Positions 9,394 through 18,445 of a DNA stretch of 64,000 bases are shown here, one piece after another (within the stretch, counting starts at the first letter, position 1; the number at the start of each line of letters is the position of its first letter). The notes under the pieces are model-generated. The model worked only from the letters and a program-made list of their open reading frames with translations, did no database searches and was not told the origin of the DNA. The position numbers were made by a program, and so were the translations under genes. The stretch spans positions 62,001-126,000 of the forward strand of contig NZ_SNYQ01000001.1 in assembly GCF_004363295.1 (NCBI RefSeq). The letters are read 5' to 3'. Source of the DNA: Mesocricetibacter intestinalis (lineage in GTDB: Bacteria > Pseudomonadota > Gammaproteobacteria > Enterobacterales > Pasteurellaceae).

Positions 9394-10062
9394 ATGAAGT
9401 TAAGTGTTAATCAATTAGAGATTAAGGTGGCCGGACTGCCCCAGCCGATTCTTTCTCTGTCTAATTTAGTGATCCCTTCCCGTCAGCAGGTTGCCGTACT
9501 CGGCCCTTCCGGTTCCGGAAAAAGTACCTTATTACAGGCGCTGAGCGGCCTGATCGATATTATGCCCGGCCAGCTGCGCTGGCAGGATACGGATCCTGCC
9601 GAGCTTTCGGCGCCGCAACGGGATCGCTGGCGTTTTGAGCATATCGGGCTGGTGATGCAGGATTTTTATTTAACTCCGGGACTTTCCGCAATGGAAAACC
9701 TGCTATTACCCTATGCTTTCCGCTATGGTCATATAGGTGCGGAGATCAAGTCGCGCGCCTTATCTCTGCTGGAAGCGATGAATTTTCAACGAGCGGACAG
9801 CAAAATCGAGGGCCTTTCCCGCGGTGAAATGCAAAGGGTTGCCATTGCCAGAGCGCTATTACTAAGACCAAAGGTGATAATTGCCGATGAACCGACCGCC
9901 AGCTTAGATGAGGAGAACGCCCGACTCATCGGCTCCTTACTGATTGGCTTGGCGCAGCGGGAACAATGCAGTTTAATTGTTTCCACTCATGATAAGGCGC
10001 TGGCGGCGCTTATGCAGCGGCGAATCTATCTGGAAAACGGCCGGATTCGGCATGAGGACTGA
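9394..10062 (+). CDS. ABC transporter ATP-binding protein, LolD/MacB-like
   Basis: This 222-residue ATPase has Walker A GPSGSGKST (about residue 36), Q-loop VMQDFYLTPGLSAMENLLL, signature [17 protein letters not shown] (LSRGE instead of LSGGE) and Walker B VIIADEPTASLD followed by the H-loop STHDKAL. Its size and sequence type are those of LolD/FtsE/MacB ATPases that pair with FtsX-family permeases. The permease gene follows after 3 bp. The substrate is unknown. Co-transcription with the phosphatase suggests phosphate-starvation induction, since no terminator is seen between them. Confidence 0.85.
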   Translation: MKLSVNQLEIKVAGLPQPILSLSNLVIPSRQQVAVLGPSGSGKSTLLQALSGLIDIMPGQLRWQDTDPAELSAPQRDRWRFEHIGLVMQDFYLTPGLSAMENLLLPYAFRYGHIGAEIKSRALSLLEAMNFQRADSKIEGLSRGEMQRVAIARALLLRPKVIIADEPTASLDEENARLIGSLLIGLAQREQCSLIVSTHDKALAALMQRRIYLENGRIRHED

Positions 10063-10065
10063 AGC

Positions 10066-11289
10066 TTGTTATATTTTAAATTATTATGGCTGAATCTGTA
10101 TAAAAATAAATTCGGCTCCCTGATGATTGTATTGCTGATCGCGCTATCCGTCGGGTTGAGTATTTGTCTGAATTTGCAAGAACGGGCATTCCGGGAGGGA
10201 AGTGCGGCGGCGGCGGAACGTTTTGATTTGGTAATCGGCGCACCGGGCAGCGAGACTCAGTTGGTGCTTTCCAGCGTGTTTCTACAACCCGCCCCATTGC
10301 CGTTAATTCCCGTGAGCCATCTGCACGCATTACAACAGGATCCGCGAGTTGCCTGGGCTTCTCCCTTAGCCTTCGGAGATTTTACCAAGGGAATGCCGAT
10401 TGTAGGTACGGATAAAAATTTTGTTCTGAATGCGGCTAACTCGCTGATTAGCGGAAGGGTATTCGCCGAACCTTTCGAAGCGGTGGCGGGGGCTAACAGC
10501 GGTTATGCGATCGGTGATAAATTCTCCCCCTTACACGGACAAATAGGGGAAGAGGGGGCTCATCATCATAAGCATATCGAATATGAAGTGGTGGGGATTC
10601 GCGCGCAGGATCATAGCGCTTGGGATCATGCGGTTCTGGTACCGCTGGAAACCCTTTGGCAGGTACATGAACATCAGCGGGAAGAGAAGGGGCAACCCTC
10701 TTCCGCATCAGCCGCAGAGCCGAATGATGTTGCGCATTCTCATTCGGAGCCGGGGGTTTCCGCCATTGTCGTGAAACCGAAAAGCATCGCCGCCGCCTAC
10801 CAGTTGCGCAGCCAGTACCGTAACGAACAAACTCAGGGGCTATTTCCTGCCGAAGTGTTGGTGAAGGTATATGCCCTGTTGGGCGATGCCAAGCAGGTAC
10901 TGAGCTGGGTTGCGGTGGTTACGCAGATTTTAGTGGCTATTGCCCTGCTGATGATTATTAGCCTCTATCTTAAGGGACAACAGCGGCAAATTGCCGCCTG
11001 GCGTGTTTTCGGCGCCCCCAGAGGTAAAATCCTGTGGTTGATCTGGGGCGGTCTGTTTATGCTGATTACGCTTTCGGTGCTTATCGGGGTCGGCGCAGGT
11101 TACGGCGCGGCACTGCTGATTTCGCGACAAATCGGTATGAACAGTGGTTTTTTACTGCCGCTTTCCCTGCGTGCACAGGATATTTATCATATTTTGCTGA
11201 TTCTGCTGAGTGCTGGTTTGATGGCGCTGATACCTTTATTGCGGCTGTACGGCCGCTCGCCGATAAGGATTCTGCGTGAGCAGGATTAG
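10066..11289 (+). CDS. FtsX-family ABC permease with histidine-rich periplasmic loop
   Basis: This 407-residue membrane protein has the FtsX/LolCE layout: one N-terminal membrane segment (residues 18-35), a large periplasmic part, and three C-terminal segments (about 280-300, 325-350, 370-390). The periplasmic part is histidine-rich: GAHHHKHIEYE (165-175), WDHAV, WQVHEHQREEKG (199-210) and DVAHSHSEPG (221-230). This resembles metal-sensing or binding loops. The start is TTG at 10066, three bases after the ATPase stop, with TGAGGA as ribosome site; no ATG fits better. It resembles permeases of zinc-linked Zrg-type systems only in general design. Confidence 0.8.
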   Translation: MLYFKLLWLNLYKNKFGSLMIVLLIALSVGLSICLNLQERAFREGSAAAAERFDLVIGAPGSETQLVLSSVFLQPAPLPLIPVSHLHALQQDPRVAWASPLAFGDFTKGMPIVGTDKNFVLNAANSLISGRVFAEPFEAVAGANSGYAIGDKFSPLHGQIGEEGAHHHKHIEYEVVGIRAQDHSAWDHAVLVPLETLWQVHEHQREEKGQPSSASAAEPNDVAHSHSEPGVSAIVVKPKSIAAAYQLRSQYRNEQTQGLFPAEVLVKVYALLGDAKQVLSWVAVVTQILVAIALLMIISLYLKGQQRQIAAWRVFGAPRGKILWLIWGGLFMLITLSVLIGVGAGYGAALLISRQIGMNSGFLLPLSLRAQDIYHILLILLSAGLMALIPLLRLYGRSPIRILREQD

Positions 11290-11297
11290 GCGGGATA

Positions 11298-11356
11298 AAT
11301 AAGCCGTAACCATGTCTGCACACAGGATAAGGGGGCAGATCCGGCGACGGCTTATT
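11298..11356. terminator. possible bidirectional terminator between permease and uppP
   Basis: AATAAGCCGT (11298-11307) pairs with ACGGCTTATT (11347-11356) across a long 39-base loop. A TTTTAT tract follows on the plus strand. It lies between convergent genes; the long loop weakens the call. Confidence 0.4.
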
Positions 11357-11359
11357 TTA

Positions 11360-12163
11360 TCAATGAATAAAGACCAAATATACCGCTGCGGCTACGACGA
11401 AACGATACAGAGCGAAAGGAATAAAGGAAATTTTCTTAATCAGATTTAAGAAGGTTTTAATTGCGATCAGCGCCACAATAAAGGCGGTGATAAAGCCGAC
11501 GGCGAACATGGGTAAATCGGCGACACTTAAAAAGTGCCAGCTTTTATACAGATCCAGTACGGTGGCGCCCGCCATCATAGGGACGGCTAAAATAAAAGAA
11601 TATTCCGCCGCCGCATGGCGTCCCACTCCCATCAGTAAACCGCCGGAAATGGTTGCGCCGGAACGGGAAAAGCCCGGCCATAGCGCCAGACATTGAAATA
11701 GACCGACGGTAAATGCCTGGGTATAGCTCATTTGATCCAGACTGTGCGCACTGACCTGAGGACGGCATTTTTCCGCAATAATCAGCAGAATACCGCCTAC
11801 TACCAATGAATACATTACCATCTCCGGGCTGAACAGGGCTTTGATATTTTTGTGAAAGATCAGACCCAGTACCACCGCAGGAAACATGCCTAATAAAATA
11901 TGAATCAACGTCAGCCGGGGTTGACCGCTATCCGGTTTGGGCCCGAAATGGATTCCGATTAAACTGAACAATTTGCGCCAGAATACGACGACTACCGCAA
12001 GAATCGAACCGAGTTGGATAATCACTTCAAAGGTCGCCGCTTTTTCTCCTTCAAAGCCGAGCAGATGACCTACGATAATCATATGACCGGTAGAAGATAC
12101 GGGCAGAAATTCGGTCAGCCCCTCTACAATTCCCAGAATACAGGCAATAAATAACTCAGACAT
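11360..12163 (-). CDS. uppP: undecaprenyl-diphosphatase UppP (BacA)
   Basis: UppP dephosphorylates undecaprenyl pyrophosphate at the inner membrane, recycling the lipid carrier for peptidoglycan and O-antigen synthesis and giving bacitracin tolerance. The 267-residue protein is highly hydrophobic, with about eight membrane segments. It shows [16 protein letters not shown] near the N-terminus and [15 protein letters not shown] (about residues 170-184), the two catalytic regions of the family. GAGGAAACC precedes ATG 12163. Length is typical (about 270). Confidence 0.93.
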   Translation of the reverse strand: MSELFIACILGIVEGLTEFLPVSSTGHMIIVGHLLGFEGEKAATFEVIIQLGSILAVVVVFWRKLFSLIGIHFGPKPDSGQPRLTLIHILLGMFPAVVLGLIFHKNIKALFSPEMVMYSLVVGGILLIIAEKCRPQVSAHSLDQMSYTQAFTVGLFQCLALWPGFSRSGATISGGLLMGVGRHAAAEYSFILAVPMMAGATVLDLYKSWHFLSVADLPMFAVGFITAFIVALIAIKTFLNLIKKISFIPFALYRFVVAAAVYLVFIH

Positions 12164-12191
12164 GGTTTCCTCAAAAAATAGTTAAAAAATA

Positions 12192-12200
12192 ACCGCACTT
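12192..12200 (-). repeat. DNA uptake signal sequence
   Basis: ACCGCACTT, the complement of the uptake core, lies in the gap between uppP and the divergent Pho-box gene. Confidence 0.8.
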
Positions 12201-12315
12201 GGCGTGAAAACAACATTTAGCGACGGGTTGTCAGCTCATTACCGAATACGGATTTATGCGGGGTATTCTATCTGAATTTGCGGCATTAATCGAAAATTTA
12301 TTGGGAGCACAGGGG

Positions 12316-12333
12316 CTGTCATCTTACTGTCAT
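12316..12333 (+). promoter_or_regulatory. Pho box upstream of the phytase-like gene
   Basis: CTGTCAT-ctta-CTGTCAT is a perfect direct repeat of the PhoB heptamer with a 4-bp spacer, the best Pho box of the window. A -10 like TAAACT (12344-12349) begins 10 bases after its end. Confidence 0.85.
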
Positions 12334-12343
12334 ATTTATTTTT

Positions 12344-12349
12344 TAAACT
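12344..12349 (+). promoter_or_regulatory. -10 element TAAACT behind the Pho box
   Basis: The hexamer starts after 10 bases from the Pho box, the same geometry as at 7114. It is 36 bases before the start codon, leaving a short leader. Confidence 0.55.
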
Positions 12350-12384
12350 TGGCTCAAATTAATCAGCCAATAAAGGGGATTTCT

Positions 12385-13752
12385 ATGAGGAAAAAAAACT
12401 ACGGGATGCTTTCGGTAAGCCTTATTTGCGGGTTATGTATGCCGAATCTTTATGCACATAGCGCGAGCGTGCAAGAAGCGGTTCTGGCGGGGCATGCGCT
12501 CCTGCCGGCGGAATCTTTTGTTGCCGCACCTGCAGATGCTCCGCATAATTTACATTACTCGGGTAAATTTACGGGGGCTGAGCGGATTGATGAGCCGGGT
12601 ACGCTGGAAGGGCATTCGGCGCAGCGTCCCACAGGGGTTTTTCTACCCTTTAAAGGGCAGCCGCTACAAGGTCATTCGGGGATAAAGAAAATGGCTGACG
12701 GCAGCTACTGGATATTAACGGATAACGGTGCCGGCAGTAAGGCGAACTCTGCCGATTTTATGCTTTATCTTTCACGTTATCGGATTGATTTTAAACAAGG
12801 AAATTTCGAACCCTTAGAGCGCATTTTTTTACATGATCCGAATAAAAAAGTCCCTTTCCCTATTGTGAACGAGGCTACGGATATGCGTTACCTTACCGGT
12901 GCGGACTTCGATCCGGAGAGCTTTCAGATTATTGGCGATACCCTTTGGATTGGCGATGAGTTCGGCCCTTACTTGATTAAAGCGAATTTAAAGGGCAAAG
13001 TGCTGCAGGTTTTTGCAACCAAAGCCGCCAATAAAATAATTCGTTCGCCGGATAACCACAGTCTTAAAATGCCGGGAGCGCCGACAGATGCGGTACCTGA
13101 ATTTGAGGCAAAACGCTCTAAGGGCTTTGAAGGAATGGCGGCTTCCAAGGACGGCAAAAAGTTATATCCTTTGCTGGAAGGCAGTCTGTGGGATACGGAA
13201 CAGCAAGTGTATGAAAACGATAAGGGCAAAAATTATTTAAGGATTTTGGAATTCGATCTGGATACGGAGCAATGGAGCGGAAATTTCTGGAAATATCCGT
13301 TAGAAAATAATGCTAACGCCATCGGCGATTTTAATATGATTGACGAGCAGCGCGCCTTAGTGATTGAACGAGATAACGGTGAAGGCGTCGTTGAAAAGGC
13401 CTGTGCTTCGGGCGAGCAGGATAAAACAGCTTGCTTTGCGGATTTACCGAAATTTAAGCGAGTGTATTTGATTCGTTTTAACCGAGATAACCAGGGGCAA
13501 AATGTTGAGAAATTAGCCTATGTGGATTTACTCAATATTCAGGATCCTAATCAGCTGGCACGTAAGCCCTTAAGCGAAGGACGCTTTAAGTTCCCGTTCT
13601 TTACAATAGAGAATGTGGATTTGGTTGATGAGAAGCATATTATCGTCGGAAATGACAATAATTTGCCTTATTCAAGCAGCCGGGAGCCAAATAAGGCGGA
13701 TGATAACGAACTGATTTTATTAAATGTCGAGAGCATGCTTAAAATTAAGTAA
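12385..13752 (+). CDS. exported esterase-like / phytase-like beta-propeller protein (PF13449-type)
   Basis: This 455-residue protein starts at ATG 12385 (site TAAAGGGGAT) with a signal peptide ending near PNLYAHSAS. The frame is open to 12256, but that extension would cover the promoter and Pho box and lacks a signal sequence. The mature part matches the esterase-like activity of phytase family by overall sequence: the GHSGIKKMADGSYWILTDNG start of the propeller, IGDTLWIGDEFGPYL, GFEGMAASKDGKKLYPLLEG and the late VDLVDEKHIIVGNDNNLPY. The family is thought to hydrolyse phosphate esters, but few members are biochemically proven. The perfect Pho box supports a phosphate-scavenging role. Confidence 0.85.
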   Translation: MRKKNYGMLSVSLICGLCMPNLYAHSASVQEAVLAGHALLPAESFVAAPADAPHNLHYSGKFTGAERIDEPGTLEGHSAQRPTGVFLPFKGQPLQGHSGIKKMADGSYWILTDNGAGSKANSADFMLYLSRYRIDFKQGNFEPLERIFLHDPNKKVPFPIVNEATDMRYLTGADFDPESFQIIGDTLWIGDEFGPYLIKANLKGKVLQVFATKAANKIIRSPDNHSLKMPGAPTDAVPEFEAKRSKGFEGMAASKDGKKLYPLLEGSLWDTEQQVYENDKGKNYLRILEFDLDTEQWSGNFWKYPLENNANAIGDFNMIDEQRALVIERDNGEGVVEKACASGEQDKTACFADLPKFKRVYLIRFNRDNQGQNVEKLAYVDLLNIQDPNQLARKPLSEGRFKFPFFTIENVDLVDEKHIIVGNDNNLPYSSSREPNKADDNELILLNVESMLKIK

Positions 13753-13769
13753 TCAGATATTGCCGCTAT

Positions 13770-13811
13770 TAACGGAAACAGGTGTAAAGCCGCCTGTTTC
13801 CGTTATTTTTT
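13770..13811 (+). terminator. intrinsic terminator of the phytase-like gene
   Basis: A perfect 13-bp stem (13770-13782 with 13793-13805), a 10-base loop and a following TTTTTT. It sits 17 bases after the stop codon. Confidence 0.85.
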
Positions 13812-13856
13812 CCGGGCGCTATGCCCCGGTTTCCCTTTGTGCGGCGGCTCTATGTT

Positions 13857-15224
13857 TTAAATAATGCGCGAGAACTGCTGCCGTTTTGCCAGCTGGCGGG
13901 AATAGGTGTCAAAGCACATACAAATATTGCGGATCAGCAAGCGCCCTTTGGCGGAAACATAAATTCCCTCTTGGGTTATTTCAACCAAACCGTCTTTTGC
14001 CAAGGGGGCAAGCAGGCTGAGATCTTCGGCGAAATGCCGGTTAAAATCAATGGAATACATGGCTTCAATCGGTGCATAATCCAACTTGAAATTACAGATA
14101 AGTTGTTTGATTACATCACGACGCAGGCAATCTTCCCGGCTTAAGACCAGCCCTTTCTCCAAAGCGATGCCTTTTGTATCTACATCGGCATAATAATATT
14201 TCAGTTCTTTTCGGTTCTGGGCGTAGGTATCCCCCAATAAACTGATGGCGGAAACGCCCATGCCGAGTAAATCGCATTCTTCTTGGGTGGTATAACCCTG
14301 GAAGTTACGGTGCAATATGCCTTTTTGCTGAGCGATAGCCAGTTCATCGTCGGGTTTGGCAAAATGATCCATGCCGATAAAGCGATAGCCGGCATGACCC
14401 AGGGTTTCAATGGTTTTTTGTAAAATCGTCAGCTTAGTGGCCGGCGCCGGCAGCATATTTTCTTTAATTTTCGCCTGACCGGCAAAGCGGCTGGGTAAAT
14501 GGGCATAGTTAAATACGCTGAGACGATCCGGATTCAGTTCGATGACTTTCTGCAGGGTGAACATAAAACTTTCTACCGTTTGCAGAGGTAAGCCGTAAAT
14601 TAAATCCAGGTTGGTGGATTGGAAACCGAGTTCGCGGGCGCGCATCAGCAATGCTTTAATAAAGTCTTCGTCCTGTTCGCGGTTAATCGCTTTCTGCACG
14701 TTTTTATTGAAATCCTGTACGCCCATACTGATTCGATTGAAGCCGATAGCGCGCAGATGATCCAACATACTAAGCTCGATTTCACGCGGATCCATTTCAA
14801 TACTGATTTCCGCTTTTGTACTGAGATTGAAATTGCAGCGCAGCATTTCCATTAAGCGGGAGGATTGCGCTTCGGTCAGATAGGTAGGCGTACCGCCGCC
14901 CCAGTGGATTTGAGTAACCCGACGTTGCTTAAACAGCGGCGCCCGGTTTTTGATTTCTTCCTCCAGATAATCCAGATAAATATCCGCTTTGTGCTGATGG
15001 CGGCTGATGACTTTATTGCAGCCGCAGAAATAACAGAGTTTATGGCAGAAAGGAATATGTACGTACAGGGAAAGCGGACGTTCGGGATAGCGTGCCGCTG
15101 CGGCGCGGAAATCCTCATCGCTGTAGTCTTGATTAAATTCCAGTGCGGTCGGGTATGAAGTATAGCGCGGCCCGGACTGATTATATTTTTGAATAAGGGA
15201 TAAATCCCAGATGATTTCAGACAT
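13857..15224 (-). CDS. hemN: oxygen-independent coproporphyrinogen III oxidase HemN
   Basis: HemN is a radical-SAM enzyme that converts coproporphyrinogen III to protoporphyrinogen IX without oxygen, for anaerobic heme synthesis. CHKLCYFCGC near residue 61 holds the CxxxCxxC cluster cysteines plus the extra Cys of true HemN. HWGGGTPTYL and SIEMDPREI are SAM-binding segments, and the N-terminus WDLSLIQKYNQSGPRYTSYP matches HemN rather than HemW. The start chosen is 15224 because GGGGAAG lies just upstream; a GTG five codons earlier (15239) overlaps that ribosome site. The 455-residue length is normal. Confidence 0.93.
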   Translation of the reverse strand: MSEIIWDLSLIQKYNQSGPRYTSYPTALEFNQDYSDEDFRAAAARYPERPLSLYVHIPFCHKLCYFCGCNKVISRHQHKADIYLDYLEEEIKNRAPLFKQRRVTQIHWGGGTPTYLTEAQSSRLMEMLRCNFNLSTKAEISIEMDPREIELSMLDHLRAIGFNRISMGVQDFNKNVQKAINREQDEDFIKALLMRARELGFQSTNLDLIYGLPLQTVESFMFTLQKVIELNPDRLSVFNYAHLPSRFAGQAKIKENMLPAPATKLTILQKTIETLGHAGYRFIGMDHFAKPDDELAIAQQKGILHRNFQGYTTQEECDLLGMGVSAISLLGDTYAQNRKELKYYYADVDTKGIALEKGLVLSREDCLRRDVIKQLICNFKLDYAPIEAMYSIDFNRHFAEDLSLLAPLAKDGLVEITQEGIYVSAKGRLLIRNICMCFDTYSRQLAKRQQFSRII

Positions 15225-15248
15225 TGTTAGCTTCCCCACAAATCCTTT

Positions 15249-15698
15249 TTAATTACCGTTAATATCGGCTAATAACTGATGTAACTCTAATTTGATTTTT
15301 TCCGCCAGTTCCGCTTCGCTGCTTATACGCAGATGATCCTGACGCATTCGTTCGCGTTTTTCCAATTTTCGTCTTGCTTCATGGGTGGGCATATCCATTA
15401 CCCTTTGATAGAGGCTATACATGGCGGGATAGGCGTTCAGTTTTTTAGCGCCCAAGGGATCCAAGAGCATTTTCAGGCGGATAACTCCTTCCGAATAATC
15501 ACAATGTCCTTTTTGCATCGCCAGGCCAATCAGCCGTACGCTTTCTTTTAGGCGGCGCGAGCGCTGTCGGCGCGCATCCTCAATCTGGCGTTTGCGGTTG
15601 TGCAGGCGGCGCAGTAAATACAGGGCGTAGGCGCTCAGAGCAAGAATAACCAGCAGGGCCAAAACCAGTAACGGGAGGGTAAAGTCGGTTAACTGCAT
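15249..15698 (-). CDS. membrane-anchored DUF2489-type protein
   Basis: This 149-residue protein has one N-terminal membrane segment (about residues 8-28) followed by a basic, charged, probably helical cytoplasmic part (LYLLRRLHNRKRQIEDARRQ). It looks like the DUF2489 family of gamma-proteobacteria, whose function is unknown. It lies between yihI (6-bp gap) and hemN (24-bp gap), an arrangement I associate with other Pasteurellaceae and Vibrionaceae. No catalytic motif is visible. Confidence 0.8.
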   Translation of the reverse strand: MQLTDFTLPLLVLALLVILALSAYALYLLRRLHNRKRQIEDARRQRSRRLKESVRLIGLAMQKGHCDYSEGVIRLKMLLDPLGAKKLNAYPAMYSLYQRVMDMPTHEARRKLEKRERMRQDHLRISSEAELAEKIKLELHQLLADINGN

Positions 15699-15704
15699 GA
15701 GGAA

Positions 15705-16265
15705 TTACTTAAAACGGTTAATATCAATGTTTTCGAAGCTACGGTATAAATCCTCTTCGTCTTCATCTTCGTCTTCAATGCCCAATTGTTCCATTAATTG
15801 CGCAATGCGCTCCAGACAATCCTCTACGAATTTATGTTCGTCGGCACTCAGGGTTTTACCCGCATCGAGCGCGTCCAAGAGCTGGTTTAAGCATTCGTTG
15901 TTCTCTAAGCGTTCCAGTTCTTGTTCCGGAGACAGAACATCTTTCAGCACCTTCTGCGCGACTTTCGCTTCGCGTGGAGGCTTATTAACAAATTCAACGA
16001 TTAAGGGGACTTTTTTGCGGCTGCCGATACGGGGATCCTTTGTTTCCGTTGGTTGTCCGCCCGCTTGATTATCCGCAGAACTGTGGCGCGAACCTGCGGC
16101 CAGCCCCTTATGCTTTTTCTTTCTTTTTTCTTCGCGGGCTTTAGCATCCAGTTCGTAGCGGGTCGGTCGCCGTCCGGAACCGCGGCTTGTCCCTTCGGAT
16201 TTTTTATCCGACTTACGGGCCGGCATAATATCCGTAATACGACGTGTTTTTTTCTGACGCGACAT
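15705..16265 (-). CDS. yihI: Der GTPase-activating protein YihI
   Basis: YihI stimulates GTP hydrolysis by Der and so tunes ribosome assembly. The 186-residue protein has the family layout: a very basic disordered N-terminus ([12 protein letters not shown], then [20 protein letters not shown]), the [15 protein letters not shown] core, and an acidic C-terminus ([11 protein letters not shown]). E. coli YihI is 169 residues and lies next to hemN, as here. Confidence 0.9.
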   Translation of the reverse strand: MSRQKKTRRITDIMPARKSDKKSEGTSRGSGRRPTRYELDAKAREEKRKKKHKGLAAGSRHSSADNQAGGQPTETKDPRIGSRKKVPLIVEFVNKPPREAKVAQKVLKDVLSPEQELERLENNECLNQLLDALDAGKTLSADEHKFVEDCLERIAQLMEQLGIEDEDEDEEDLYRSFENIDINRFK

Positions 16266-16351
16266 AGTTTTCCTTATTCTTTATTTATCGGTGGCAGATT
16301 GTATCACTTCGGCGCCCTTTTCTCACTACCTCTTTGCGGGTTGGCGCAAGG

Positions 16352-17011
16352 TTAAAAATCCGCCTGACATTCGAAACGAATTACCTCACCGCTGATAGGA
16401 TGAGTGATTTGCAGGCTTTGTGCATGCAGGTACAGGCGCGGCGCCATGGCTTTGGCCTGCGGGTGAGCATAGAATTTATCACCCAGAATCGGGTGTCCCA
16501 GGGCCAGCATATGCAAACGCAACTGGTGAGAACGCCCGGTAATCGGGGTCAGCTTCACTCGGGCGCTGTTATTCGGCAGCCATTCTAAAACCTGGTAGTC
16601 CGTAACCGCACTTTTACCGCGTTCAAAACAAATTTTCTGGCGCGGGCGGTTTTCCCAGTCGCAGATCAGCGGCAAGCTTACCCGTCCTTGCGCATGAGCG
16701 GGGTGTCCCCATACCAGGGCTTGGTAATGTTTGCGGGTTTCACGTTCGCGGAACTGTCGTTTCAGTTCGCTGTCCGCCGCTTTACTCAGAGCGAACAGCA
16801 GGACGCCGCTGGTAGCCATATCCAATCTGTGGGCGGGTTCGCAGAAACCGTATTTATCCTTAATACGCGACATTACGCTGTCATAATACTGCGGGCGGTT
16901 ACCGGGTACGGAAAGCAAACCGCTAGGTTTATTTACCGCCATAATATGGTTATCGTGGTAAAGAATATCCAGCCAAGGCTGCACGGGGGGATTGTATTCG
17001 ATTAAAGCCAT
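16352..17011 (-). CDS. rluA: dual-specificity pseudouridine synthase RluA
   Basis: RluA makes pseudouridine at 23S rRNA U746 and at position 32 of several tRNAs. The 219-residue enzyme carries the catalytic HRLDMATSGVLLFA segment (Asp about residue 64) and ITGRSHQLRLHMLALGHPILGD, typical of the RluA family. It lacks the S4 domain of RluC/D, which fits RluA (E. coli 219). An uptake word (16605-16613) lies within the coding sequence. Confidence 0.92.
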   Translation of the reverse strand: MALIEYNPPVQPWLDILYHDNHIMAVNKPSGLLSVPGNRPQYYDSVMSRIKDKYGFCEPAHRLDMATSGVLLFALSKAADSELKRQFRERETRKHYQALVWGHPAHAQGRVSLPLICDWENRPRQKICFERGKSAVTDYQVLEWLPNNSARVKLTPITGRSHQLRLHMLALGHPILGDKFYAHPQAKAMAPRLYLHAQSLQITHPISGEVIRFECQADF

Positions 17012-17034
17012 AGTTTGATGATCTGTTGTCAGGG

Positions 17035-18189
17035 TTAAACTGCGCCTCGGCAGAAACGGGCGATAAGTGCGCGCAGCAGTTCTCTTGTGGGTTTAACAAA
17101 TTCCGCCGCCAGGTATTCGTCCGGTTGGTGAGCCTGTTCGATATTGCCCGGGCCTAACACCAGCGTCGGGCAGAGTTGTTGAATAAAGGGCGCTTCGGTG
17201 CAGTAATTGACGCCGGCGCATTTTTCTCCCAACAATGCTTCCACCGCCTGCACCACCTGTGCGGAATGTTCGCATTCATAACCGGGAATGGGTTCGTGCA
17301 AGTTATGAATACTAATGCGATCTCCCCAGCGTTCGAACAACGGCGCCAGTTTTTGGCGCAGCATTTCGTCCAAATCCTGCAGGCTCATGGCCGGCAGCGG
17401 GCGGATGTCAAAGTGCAGTTCACAGCAGGCACAGATACGGTTGACCGCATCTCCGCCCCGAATGGCGCCGAAATTCATGGTCGGATAGGGAATGGCGAAG
17501 CCGGGATGATGATATTTATTTCTTAGTTCGTCGCGTAAGCGGAATAAATAGCCGCTGGCCTGGTGCATTAATTCAATGGCGTTTATGCCTTGTTCGGGAT
17601 CACTGGAATGACCGGATTTACCGATAATACGCAAACCTTTTCCAATATGCCCTTTATGCGCATAGACCGGTCGCAGGGAGGTCGGCTCGCCGATAATGGC
17701 GCAGTCGGGACGGATATGGGCGTGGCGGATAAAGGTGCGGGCGCCCAGCATGGTGGTTTCTTCGTCGGCGGTGGCAAGAATTCTCAGCGGTTTTTGCAGC
17801 CGCTGCAATTCTATATTTTGCAGTGCGTCCAGCACGAAAGCGAAAAAACCTTTCATATCGGCGCTGCCCAGGCCGTAAAATTTTCCCTCTTTTTCCGTTA
17901 AGCGGAAGGGATCGACATTCCAGCGCCCTTCGTCAAAGGGGACGGTATCCGTATGTCCTGCCAGCAGCAACCCGCCCTCGCCGCTTCCGTAGGTCGCCAG
18001 CAGATTGAATTTTTGTCGGCTGCCGGCCACGGGCAGAATATCGGTGTCGAATCCCAGATCTTCCAGCCAACCGGCCAGCAGTTCGACCAAACTGCGGTTG
18101 GATTGATCGAATTTTTCTTCAATATGACTGATTGTGGGTAAAGCAATCAGACGGGAATACATTTCCAGGAAAGCGGGAAGTTTTTTCAT
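17035..18189 (-). CDS. argE: acetylornithine deacetylase ArgE
   Basis: ArgE hydrolyses N-acetylornithine to ornithine in arginine synthesis. The 384-residue M20-family protein shows [18 protein letters not shown] (metal His and Asp, about residue 81), [11 protein letters not shown], the general-base [16 protein letters not shown] and the terminal QAHQPDEYL. It is divergent from argCBH across a 256-base gap carrying ARG boxes, the classic argE/argCBH arrangement. Confidence 0.93.
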   Translation of the reverse strand: MKKLPAFLEMYSRLIALPTISHIEEKFDQSNRSLVELLAGWLEDLGFDTDILPVAGSRQKFNLLATYGSGEGGLLLAGHTDTVPFDEGRWNVDPFRLTEKEGKFYGLGSADMKGFFAFVLDALQNIELQRLQKPLRILATADEETTMLGARTFIRHAHIRPDCAIIGEPTSLRPVYAHKGHIGKGLRIIGKSGHSSDPEQGINAIELMHQASGYLFRLRDELRNKYHHPGFAIPYPTMNFGAIRGGDAVNRICACCELHFDIRPLPAMSLQDLDEMLRQKLAPLFERWGDRISIHNLHEPIPGYECEHSAQVVQAVEALLGEKCAGVNYCTEAPFIQQLCPTLVLGPGNIEQAHQPDEYLAAEFVKPTRELLRALIARFCRGAV

Positions 18190-18382
18190 CGAATGTACCT
18201 GTGGTTTATCATTGAGGTTAAGCGCTTGTTCCCGGCGCGGGCAAGCGGTAGAGAAACAAACTCTAGGATGTTACCACTGCAAGACCTAACAGAAAAGACT
18301 AAAGCGCTTTGCTTGAGGTATTTTAATCTCACCCGCTTTATTTAGGATTGGATAGCGGCTTATATATTTTTTTTCCTTAATA

Positions 18383-18411
18383 TTGCTTTTTAAATATTTA
18401 TGCAGAATAAT
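18383..18411 (+). promoter_or_regulatory. predicted argC promoter (TTGCTT, 17 bp, AATAAT)
   Basis: A -35-like TTGCTT (18383-18388) and -10-like AATAAT (18406-18411) are 17 bp apart and embedded in the two ARG boxes. This is consistent with repression by ArgR covering the promoter. Confidence 0.5.
18389..18406 (+). promoter_or_regulatory. ARG box 1 in the argE/argC operator
   Basis: tttaaatatttatgcaga fits wnTGAATwwwwATTCAnw with changes at one position of each half. It is separated from box 2 by exactly 3 bp. Confidence 0.6.
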
Positions 18412-18427
18412 AGCATAATTACGCATT
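18410..18427 (+). promoter_or_regulatory. ARG box 2 in the argE/argC operator
   Basis: atagcataattacgcatt is a near-palindrome sharing 13 of 16 core bases with the perfect ARG box before artP. Confidence 0.65.
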
Positions 18428-18445
18428 TGTACGGGGTGTAAAGAA

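Noticed and set aside
12256-12384. Longer start for the phytase-like gene
   Set aside because: The extension covers the Pho box and -10 and would bury the signal peptide.
16866-16890. CTGTCATAATACT as a fourth Pho box
   Set aside because: It has only one heptamer and lies inside the rluA coding sequence.
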